A stretch of 22,684 nt of DNA from Branchiostoma floridae (lineage: Eukaryota > Chordata > Leptocardii > Amphioxiformes > Branchiostomatidae): contig NC_049982.1 of NCBI RefSeq assembly GCF_000003815.2, positions 8,683,092-8,705,775 on the forward strand, given 5' to 3'. Positions 21,001 through 22,684 of this stretch are shown one piece after another. The stretch's first letter is position 1; each line of letters begins with the position of its first letter. Both the position numbers and the translations under genes were made by a program. Under the pieces are notes generated by a model. It was not told the origin of the DNA and searched no databases. It saw nothing but the letters and a program-made list of their open reading frames with translations.

Positions 21001-22684
21001 GTGTCTGTATGAGATGTTGGAAATAAGATGTTTTATGTTTCGCTTAATGATGTTGGAAAATAAAGACAAGTAATTATACGTCATTATAATAGAATTAAGA
21101 AAGCCTATCAAAGAAGTTGGTTAAAGAAGCCGTCTATAAGCCGCATATGAGTCGGTTTATATAATAGTTCCTTTTCTTAAAAAGATTAGCTCTGATTCGT
21201 TGTTGTACCGTAGTTGTGGGTAGAGTTGTCCGTAGTGTGGTCGATACTGTAGTTGGCTTTGTGGTCAAAAGTGTGGATTCCTCAGTGGGCTTGAGCGTAG
21301 TCAAAAGAGTGGTTGGCATTGTTGTTCTATGAGTTGTTTTTAATGTCGTTTGTCTCTGCATTGAATAAAGTGGAAATAAGTGTGAAATTTTTGCGTTGTC
21401 AGGATGAAAGAAAAGTTAGTCTAAAGTCATGTTAGAATTCATCTGTTGGGCAGTGAAAGAAAACAGTCAAGAAACCATCTAAACAATTCATATGATATTG
21501 GCATTCCAATATGAGACTCAAGTCTGCATAGTCGCTGTACCGTAGTTGGAGGTAGGGTTGTCCGCAGCGTGGTTGCTATTGTAGTTGGTTTTGTTGTCAA
21601 TAGTGTGGATTCGTCAGTTGTCTTGTGCGTGGTGAGAAAAGTTGTGGGCATTGTTGTTTGATGAGTTGTACTTAATGTAGTTTGTCTCTGTATTAGATAA
21701 AGACAAAAATTGGATCTTCAATCCATTGCATCGAGATAACGATGGAAAAAGTAATCTTTTGTCAAACGTCGTATGACAGGAATTGAAAGGATAGTACAAG
21801 ATAACAGTCAAGAAACCGTCAAAACCTCAACATGACGTGGGCATATGACAATGATAGTTTACGTCTGTACCGTAGTGTTGGGCAGAGTTGTCCGTAGCGT
21901 GGTCGATACTGTAGTTGGTTTTGTGGTCAATTGTGTAGATACGTCAGTTGTCTTGTGTGTAGTTAGAGGAGTGGTGGAAATTGTTGTTCTATGAGTTGCA
22001 CTTAATGTAGTTTGTCTCTGCATGCAATCAGGAAGAAAAGTATTTTGCATTTCAATGACCGTAAAGGACTCCTCTTGCAAAACATAGTGGTAAGAAAACT
22101 TTGAAAATCGTGAAAGATTGTCATCGAACGTACAGTCAGAATAGCTAGCTAAGTCATTTTTGTACATTTTGGAATGATACTTTGAATCGTTAAGTGTTAT
22201 TTACCGTCGTTGTGGCTTGAGTTGTCAGCTGCGTTGTTTGTGCCGTTGTAGACTTGGTTGTCAGTGCTGTAGATTCGTCGGTTGTCATTGACGTTGTCAG
22301 ACTAGTTGTAGGCATTGTTGTTTGCTGAGTTGTACGTTGTGTAGTTTGTGTCTGTATTAGATGTGGGAAAATCAGATGTTTTATGTTTCGCTTAATGATG
22401 TTGGAAAATAAAGACAAGTAATCATACGTCATTGTAATAGAATTAAGAAAGTCTATCAAAGAAGTTGGTTAAAGAAGCCGTCTACAAGCCGCATATGAGT
22501 CGGTTAGTTCCTTTTCTTAAAGAAATTAGCTGTGATTCGTTGCTGTACCGTAGTTGTGGGTAGAGTTGTCCGTAGTGTGGTCGATACTGTAGTTGGCTTT
22601 GTGGTCAAAAGTTGTGGATTCCTCAGTTGGCTTGAGCGTAGTCAAAAGAGTGGTTGGCATTGTTTTCTATGAGTTGTTTGGACC
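1..22684 (-). CDS. Internal repeat region of a Thr-rich mucin-like gene (multi-exon, both ends outside)
   Basis: Seen: 63 short open segments on the minus strand. Standard copies are 147 bp, preceded by an intron ending in CAG (AAG in two copies) and followed by ACG|GTACAG, ACG|GTAAAC or close variants. All begin and end in phase 0, and introns of about 175-200 bp contain in-frame stops. Each 147-bp exon gives 49 residues built as twelve x-x-T-T tetrads plus a final T, about 45-50% Thr, without Cys. Indels inside exons are whole codons (except at the window edge), while introns carry single-base indels, which indicates selection on the exon frame. Known: such Thr/Ser/Pro-rich tandem repeats are typical of secreted or membrane mucins carrying dense O-glycans. 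Inferred: this is the central domain of a giant mucin-like protein. A signal peptide and terminal domains are not visible. A Thr-rich structural protein of another class is possible; a non-coding satellite is unlikely given the codon-level constraint. Orthology cannot be assigned. Confidence 0.78.
253..519 (-). CDS. Fused A+B double exon (89 codons)
   Basis: A 267-bp exon without internal intron. Tetrads 1-11 are A-type (LKPT EEST near the middle) and run straight into B tetrads 2-12 (HRTT IPTT ... HKTT GVST QLTT). It is 22 tetrads plus one residue, so the four-residue register is kept through the joint. The joint includes an NTS glycosylation sequon. The acceptor is AAG rather than CAG; the donor is GCG|GTACAA, giving a final Ala in place of Thr. 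Confidence 0.8.
702..848 (-). CDS. C-type exon (49 codons)
   Basis: Carries TTAPTT where most C copies have TTMPTT, and LRTILPTTT at the end (Thr to Ile in tetrad 11). Donor ACG|GTACAG. Confidence 0.78.
1036..1182 (-). CDS. B-type exon (49 codons)
   Basis: Begins KQTT instead of RQTT, has the B marker DVST QLST, and VSNT in tetrad 10. Acceptor ...GCATGCAG. The upstream intron (1183-1377) is 195 bp with a single in-frame stop close to its donor. Confidence 0.8.
1378..1524 (-). CDS. D-type exon (49 codons), left-array form
   Basis: Reads RQTTQITTRRTTMPTT, then SLTT LRTT DDST ALTT KSTT AQTT QRTT QDIT T. DDST replaces DEST and QDIT replaces QDTT. Donor ACG|GTAATC. The preceding intron has an in-frame TGA, unlike most other A-to-D introns. 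Confidence 0.78.
1721..1870 (-). CDS. Chimeric B/A exon (50 codons)
   Basis: The acceptor side and first part are B-type (GCATGCAG acceptor, HRTT IPIT, YKTT DAST QLST). The 3' end and following intron are A-type (TTGCTGTAC on the plus strand). One extra Pro codon (LPPTTT) makes it 150 bp. It is best explained by an in-register exchange between a B and an A exon. Confidence 0.78.
2066..2326 (-). CDS. Double-D fused exon (87 codons)
   Basis: Two D modules without an intron: first-D tetrads up to RPTT AQTT, then second-D QSTI QQTT MPTT SLTT to QDTT T. Compared with the sister at 5004 it has a two-codon insertion (TTTIAITT), still in frame. It contains an NTT sequon in tetrad 2. Confidence 0.8.
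2530..2676 (-). CDS. A-type exon (49 codons)
   Basis: Has IKPT for LKPT and LKTT for LRTT in tetrad 11. Acceptor ...TTCAATGCAG; donor ACG|GTACAG. Lies between double-D and C exons. Confidence 0.82.
2860..3006 (-). CDS. C-type exon (49 codons)
   Basis: FLTT DKTT DEST LLTT KPST IATT: HKTT has become DKTT and KPTT has become KPST. Standard donor and acceptor. Confidence 0.82.
3191..3457 (-). CDS. Fused A+B double exon, second copy (89 codons)
   Basis: Sister of the exon at 253, with the same joint (LQTT SNTS YRTT) and the same AAG acceptor, so the fusion predates the 2.94-kb duplication. It differs by KPIT, YRTT, DVST, TAVSTT and the usual final TTT. Confidence 0.82.
3644..3790 (-). CDS. C-type exon (49 codons)
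   Basis: Shares TTAPTT with the copy at 702 but keeps LRTT LPTT T. It has no Met codon but is fully open, with intact splice borders. Confidence 0.8.
3973..4119 (-). CDS. B-type exon with mutated splice donor
   Basis: The body is intact (HSTT ISTT LLTT HKTT DVST ... LPNT T), with an NTT sequon. The donor position reads ACG|ATACAG where other copies have ACG|GTACAG, so the invariant GT is AT. Read-through would end after three codons (I-Q-T-stop, at 3961-3963). The exon may be skipped, which would keep the frame, or it may be dead. The acceptor is normal. Confidence 0.65.
4166..4187 (+). repeat. Left terminal inverted repeat of the MITE
   Basis: 22 bp, an exact reverse complement of 4840-4861. 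Confidence 0.92.
4840..4861 (-). repeat. Right terminal inverted repeat of the MITE
   Basis: 22 bp, an exact reverse complement of 4166-4187, followed by the second TA. Confidence 0.92.
5004..5258 (-). CDS. Double-D fused exon, second copy (85 codons)
   Basis: 21 tetrads plus one residue: first D to RPTT AQTT, then QTTT QQTT MPTT and a full second D. LRTS EEST marks the first half and LRTT DEST the second. It lacks the two-codon insertion of the 2066 copy. Donor ACG|GTAATA. Confidence 0.82.
5459..5605 (-). CDS. A-type exon (49 codons)
   Basis: Variants: LKTA (tetrad 2), KPTT for MPTT, ITPT for LKPT, VSTI in tetrad 10. All are substitutions; the frame and both borders are intact. Confidence 0.8.
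5789..5935 (-). CDS. C-type exon (49 codons)
   Basis: HRTT VPTT FLTT at the start and KPTT KATT for the usual KPTT IATT. Standard splice borders. Confidence 0.8.
5936..6412 (-). repeat. 477-bp dispersed block, first copy
   Basis: Near-identical to 21688-22164 (offset 15,752 bp; about five differences noticed by eye). Spans a C-side intron, a whole B exon and part of the D-to-B intron. Confidence 0.85.
6119..6265 (-). CDS. B-type exon (49 codons), left-array form
   Basis: LSAT HRTT ISTT PLTT and LPNT T. The exon sequence matches the exon at 21871, 15.75 kb away, and lies inside a shared 477-bp block. Confidence 0.83.
6445..6490 (-). pseudogene. Truncated A-type exon remnant at a deletion joint
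   Basis: Only the first 15 codons of an A exon remain (RQTT LKTT HRTT MPT) behind an intact CAATGCAG acceptor. At about 6445 the sequence switches to the start of a D-to-B intron (6421-6445 matches the sequence left of the D exon at 5004). The D exon, the A-D intron and two thirds of A are missing, and no donor follows. Reading on meets a stop within five codons, so it is probably skipped. Confidence 0.8.
6676..6822 (-). CDS. C-type exon (49 codons)
   Basis: HKTT MHTT FLTT, DEST PLTT and LPPT T. This is the first C exon of the regular right array. Confidence 0.82.
6823..7008 (-). other. Representative B-to-C intron (186 bp)
   Basis: Donor GTACAGAATTG, acceptor ATCTAATACAG. It contains the perfect palindrome GTCATATGAC, kept in most copies. 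Confidence 0.8.
7009..7155 (-). CDS. B-type exon (49 codons)
   Basis: IPTS ILTT HKTT DVST QLTT ... LPST T. The exon starts AGGCAAAC, the right-array B form (AGG for Arg). Paralogous to 17778 in the 10.77-kb duplication. Confidence 0.85.
7156..7343 (-). other. Representative D-to-B intron (188 bp)
   Basis: Donor GTAAAT/GTAAAC, acceptor CTTTTCTTTTCTGTCAAATGCAG-like (pyrimidine-rich). It contains a TAGCTAGMTA motif and an in-frame stop after V-N-N-T. Length varies from 187 to 193 bp among copies. Confidence 0.8.
7344..7490 (-). CDS. D-type exon (49 codons)
   Basis: TQTT QRTT QQTT MPTT SLTT SMTT DEST ALTT KSTM AQTT QLTT QATT T. KSTM replaces KSTT. The border is ACC|GTAAAT, where other copies have ACG. 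Paralogue of 18114. Confidence 0.84.
7491..7687 (-). other. Representative A-to-D intron (197 bp)
   Basis: Donor GTACAGCAACG, acceptor CACATCTAATACAG. The last 108 bp before the D exon are open in the D frame here, but copies near 1524, 10174 and 21004 have frame-breaking changes, so it reads as non-coding. Confidence 0.8.
7688..7834 (-). CDS. A-type exon (49 codons)
   Basis: The acidic tetrad is EEPT rather than EEST; otherwise the consensus A peptide RQTT LKTT HRTT MPTT LLTT LKPT ... LPTT T. Confidence 0.86.
7835..8010 (-). other. Representative C-to-A intron (176 bp)
   Basis: Donor GTACAGCGACT, acceptor CACTTTATTCAATGCAG. The shortest of the four intron classes; it varies mainly by small deletions around 7930-7960. 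Confidence 0.8.
8011..8157 (-). CDS. C-type exon (49 codons)
   Basis: HQTT MPTT FLTT HKTT DEST LLTT KPTT IATT LRTT LPTT T, the right-array C consensus (HQTT rather than HRTT). Confidence 0.86.
8348..8494 (-). CDS. B-type exon (49 codons)
   Basis: IPTS VLTT and tetrad 11 QQTT instead of LRTT. The QQTT variant is shared with 9693 and 12381 only. No Met codon in the exon. Confidence 0.84.
8687..8833 (-). CDS. D-type exon (49 codons)
   Basis: Consensus D peptide with KSTT AQTT QLTT QATT T. Its upstream intron carries the private ATTACAATAG variant shared with the unit at 19478. Confidence 0.86.
9031..9177 (-). CDS. A-type exon (49 codons)
   Basis: Consensus A peptide. A silent change in the LKPT codons (plus-strand CAGTGGGC) is shared by most units to the right. 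Confidence 0.86.
9356..9502 (-). CDS. C-type exon (49 codons)
   Basis: Consensus C peptide. The following intron (9178-9355) has lost the AAACAGTC-like stretch around 9280 also missing near 11970 and 14675. Confidence 0.86.
9693..9839 (-). CDS. B-type exon (49 codons)
   Basis: IPTS VLTT with QQTT in tetrad 11; same peptide as the copy at 8348. Confidence 0.84.
10028..10174 (-). CDS. D-type exon (49 codons)
   Basis: Consensus D peptide. The intron just upstream has a one-base insertion (AGACTGTGGG on the plus strand) that breaks the otherwise open intron frame, while the exon frame is intact. Confidence 0.86.
10373..10519 (-). CDS. A-type exon (49 codons)
   Basis: Consensus A peptide with a silent change at VSTT (plus-strand GTCGACACTG). 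Pairs with 15761 in the 5.39-kb duplication. Confidence 0.86.
10705..10851 (-). CDS. C-type exon (49 codons)
   Basis: DESP LLTT in place of DEST LLTT, and LPPT T at the end. Confidence 0.85.
11042..11188 (-). CDS. B-type exon (49 codons)
   Basis: IPTS VLTT with LRTT LPST T, the consensus B ending. Confidence 0.85.
11375..11521 (-). CDS. D-type exon (49 codons)
   Basis: AQTA QLTT (Thr to Ala in tetrad 10), shared only with the copy at 16763. Confidence 0.86.
11719..11865 (-). CDS. A-type exon (49 codons)
   Basis: Consensus A peptide with a silent TCA for the Ser codon of EEST. Confidence 0.86.
12044..12190 (-). CDS. C-type exon (49 codons)
   Basis: Consensus C peptide (HQTT, LPTT T). Confidence 0.86.
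12381..12527 (-). CDS. B-type exon (49 codons)
   Basis: IPTT VLTT (PTT rather than PTS) combined with QQTT in tetrad 11, so it mixes two variant lineages. Confidence 0.84.
12721..12867 (-). CDS. D-type exon (49 codons)
   Basis: Same translation as the copy at 14077, including the flanking intronic codons on both sides; the two units are very recent duplicates. Confidence 0.87.
13065..13125 (-). CDS. A-type exon, partial (cut by gap)
   Basis: The last 20 codons of an A exon (KPTT VSTT LRTT LPTT T) with a normal donor. The missing part would extend to about 13211. Confidence 0.8.
13126..13419. other. Assembly gap, 294 N
   Basis: By unit spacing it should hold the first part of an A exon, the C-to-A intron and the last codons of a C exon. 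The N count fits that content. Confidence 0.95.
13420..13546 (-). CDS. C-type exon, partial (cut by gap)
   Basis: DEIT for DEST, and an inserted Ile codon (TIIATM) shared with the exon at 20133. Full length would be 150 bp, ending near 13397. Confidence 0.8.
13737..13883 (-). CDS. B-type exon (49 codons)
   Basis: IPTT VLTT with LRTT LPST T; the same combination as at 20473. Confidence 0.85.
14077..14223 (-). CDS. D-type exon (49 codons)
   Basis: Consensus D; same translation as 12721. Confidence 0.87.
14421..14567 (-). CDS. A-type exon (49 codons)
   Basis: Consensus A peptide; partner of 9031 at a 5390-bp offset. Confidence 0.86.
14746..14892 (-). CDS. C-type exon (49 codons)
   Basis: LLTT IPTT IATT, where other copies have KPTT: loss of the usual Lys in tetrad 9. 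Confidence 0.85.
15083..15229 (-). CDS. B-type exon (49 codons)
   Basis: IPTS VLTT with LRTA LPST T (Thr to Ala in tetrad 11). Confidence 0.84.
15366..15465. other. Assembly gap, 100 N
   Basis: Covers part of a D-to-B intron and the last codons of a D exon. Unit spacing across it is within 5 bp of normal. Confidence 0.95.
15466..15563 (-). CDS. D-type exon, partial (cut by gap)
   Basis: First 32 codons, through DEST ALTT; the remainder would reach about 15417. Confidence 0.82.
15761..15907 (-). CDS. A-type exon (49 codons)
   Basis: Begins RQMT rather than RQTT; otherwise consensus A. Confidence 0.85.
16093..16239 (-). CDS. C-type exon (49 codons)
   Basis: Consensus start; LPPT T at the end. 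Partner of 10705 but without its DESP change. Confidence 0.85.
16430..16576 (-). CDS. B-type exon (49 codons)
   Basis: IPTS VLTT with LRTT LPST T; partner of 11042. Confidence 0.85.
16763..16851 (-). CDS. D-type exon, partial (cut by gap)
   Basis: The last 29 codons, with the AQTA variant of 11375. The missing start would be near 16909. Confidence 0.82.
16852..16951. other. Assembly gap, 100 N
   Basis: Should contain the start of a D exon and part of the A-to-D intron. Confidence 0.95.
17113..17259 (-). CDS. A-type exon (49 codons)
   Basis: FKTT in tetrad 2 and ALTT in tetrad 10 (for VSTT). Confidence 0.85.
17445..17591 (-). CDS. C-type exon (49 codons)
   Basis: HKTT in tetrad 3, as in the copy at 6676, and LPPT T at the end. 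Confidence 0.85.
17778..17924 (-). CDS. B-type exon (49 codons)
   Basis: Consensus B peptide, IPTS VLTT ... LPST T. The flanking intron variant ATTCAACTAATGG is shared only with the unit at 7009. Confidence 0.86.
18114..18260 (-). CDS. D-type exon (49 codons)
   Basis: Consensus D peptide. The downstream intron starts GTAAATAACACT as in 7344. Confidence 0.86.
18458..18604 (-). CDS. A-type exon (49 codons)
   Basis: Begins RQRT LKTT. On the plus strand GTCCGTTGTC replaces GTCGTTTGTC, i.e. two substitutions that leave the length unchanged. Confidence 0.84.
18633..19477. other. Assembly gap, 845 N
   Basis: Spacing from the A exon (18604) to the next D end (19610) is 1006 bp, against 999-1001 in intact units. 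The gap should hold one C exon, one B exon, their introns and the last D codons. Confidence 0.95.
19478..19610 (-). CDS. D-type exon, partial (cut by gap)
   Basis: The first 44 codons, to AQTT QLTT; only the last codons are missing. Confidence 0.83.
19808..19954 (-). CDS. A-type exon (49 codons)
   Basis: Consensus A peptide; partner of 9031 at a 10,777-bp offset. Confidence 0.86.
20133..20282 (-). CDS. C-type exon with an extra Ile codon (50 codons)
   Basis: KPTT IIATT LRIT LPPT T. The three-base insertion keeps the frame but breaks the four-residue register, as in 13420. Confidence 0.85.
20473..20619 (-). CDS. B-type exon (49 codons)
   Basis: IPTT VLTT, LRTT LPST T, with one silent change in LSTT (plus-strand GAGTAGTAC). 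Confidence 0.85.
20696..20795. other. Assembly gap, 100 N
   Basis: Lies in a D-to-B intron. The B-to-D spacing here is about 46 bp longer than in intact units, so the placeholder is probably longer than the missing sequence. Confidence 0.93.
20858..21004 (-). CDS. D-type exon (49 codons)
   Basis: Consensus D peptide; the donor reads ACG|GTAAAACAC. The upstream intron has a one-base loss that places a stop in the intron frame. Confidence 0.84.
21209..21355 (-). CDS. A-type exon (49 codons)
   Basis: Consensus A peptide; donor GTACAACAACG (CAA for CAG at +4 to +6). A short TATAATA insertion lies in the downstream intron near 21160. Confidence 0.85.
21541..21687 (-). CDS. C-type exon (49 codons)
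   Basis: Right-array C peptide with HQTT and LPPT T; immediately right of it the intron switches to the left-array type. Confidence 0.85.
21688..22164 (-). repeat. 477-bp dispersed block, second copy
   Basis: Left-array sequence with right-array sequence on both sides, so probably placed by gene conversion or unequal exchange. Confidence 0.83.
21871..22017 (-). CDS. B-type exon, left-array form (49 codons)
   Basis: LSAT, ISTT PLTT and LPNT T, as in the exon at 6119; the only left-type exon inside the right array. Confidence 0.85.
22205..22351 (-). CDS. D-type exon (49 codons)
   Basis: Consensus D peptide with donor ACG|GTAAATAAC. Confidence 0.86.
22549..22684 (-). CDS. A-type exon, partial, with two compensating one-base indels
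   Basis: Relative to other A copies one base is missing near 22665 (CATTGTTTTC) and one is added near 22612 (AAAGTTGTGG), so the segment between is out of frame and the remainder is restored. The last bases (GTTTGGACC) do not match the A exon start. Contig-end sequencing error is more likely than a real lesion. Confidence 0.6.

Larger units (their letters stand above)
6445..22684 (-). repeat. Tandem array of ~1.345-kb four-exon units (A-D-B-C)
   Basis: Successive A exons start at 7688, 9031, 10373, 11719, 13065, 14421, 15761, 17113, 18458, 19808, 21209 and 22549, so the spacing is 1.34-1.40 kb. Each unit reads A, D, B, C on the minus strand, with introns A-D about 197 bp, D-B about 188-193 bp, B-C about 186-190 bp and C-A about 176 bp. 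Twelve units are represented, some interrupted by N gaps. Intron copies are almost as alike as exon copies, which suggests recent amplification by unequal crossing over. Confidence 0.93.

Noticed and set aside
21614-21811. 65-codon frame beginning MTVILYY in the last B-to-C intron.
   Set aside because: It is intron sequence running into a C exon in the wrong frame (Asn-rich readout of the Thr codons).
1-22684. CRISPR array or bacterial repeat locus.
   Set aside because: The regularly spaced repeats are coding, the spacers are also conserved repeats, and no cas genes are present; splice borders and a TA-flanked MITE fit an animal gene.
1-22684. Non-coding satellite DNA that happens to have open frames.
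   Set aside because: Codon-length indels in exons only, fixed phase 0 borders and conserved GT/AG over dozens of copies argue for coding.

Overview
The window looks like animal (metazoan) nuclear DNA, and almost all of it appears to be the repeat-coding interior of one minus-strand mucin-like gene. The evidence is short open segments with GT...AG borders, stop-containing introns of about 175-200 bp, a TA-flanked miniature inverted-repeat transposon and assembly gaps. No bacterial operon, Shine-Dalgarno site, RNA gene or CRISPR array is visible. The species cannot be named from this sequence, and no start codon, signal peptide, C-terminal domain or polyadenylation site is present, so both gene ends lie outside.

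The coding unit is a 147-bp exon, in phase 0 at both ends, that encodes 49 residues: twelve tetrapeptides of the form x-x-Thr-Thr plus one extra Thr. About half the residues are Thr, there is no Cys, and there is one acidic tetrad (EEST, DEST or DVST) at position 7. There are four paralogous exon types, here named A, B, C and D. On the minus strand they are read A-D-B-C. I place 63 exon modules: 14 A, 14 B, 16 C, 13 D, 5 fused or chimeric, and 1 truncated remnant. Seven of these are cut by gaps or window edges, and two more expected exons (B and C) lie in the 845-base gap.

Right part (about 6.5-22.7 kb): a regular array of about 1.345-kb A-D-B-C units, with introns about as conserved as exons. 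Shared private variants show larger duplications of four units (5.39 kb), five units (6.74 kb) and eight units (10.77 kb). Five N gaps fall here.

Left part (1-6.4 kb): a more diverged, scrambled section with a 2.94-kb duplicated block. It holds double-length A+B and D+D exons made by in-frame joining, a B/A chimera, a B exon with a mutated splice donor, a 696-bp MITE in an intron, and a truncated A exon at a deletion scar. A 477-bp left-type block reappears near the right end (21,688-22,164).

The predicted product is a long, extended, heavily O-glycosylatable Thr-rich stalk or gel-forming segment. Because every exon is symmetric and in phase 0, units can be gained, lost, fused or skipped without breaking the frame, which fits the rearrangements seen.
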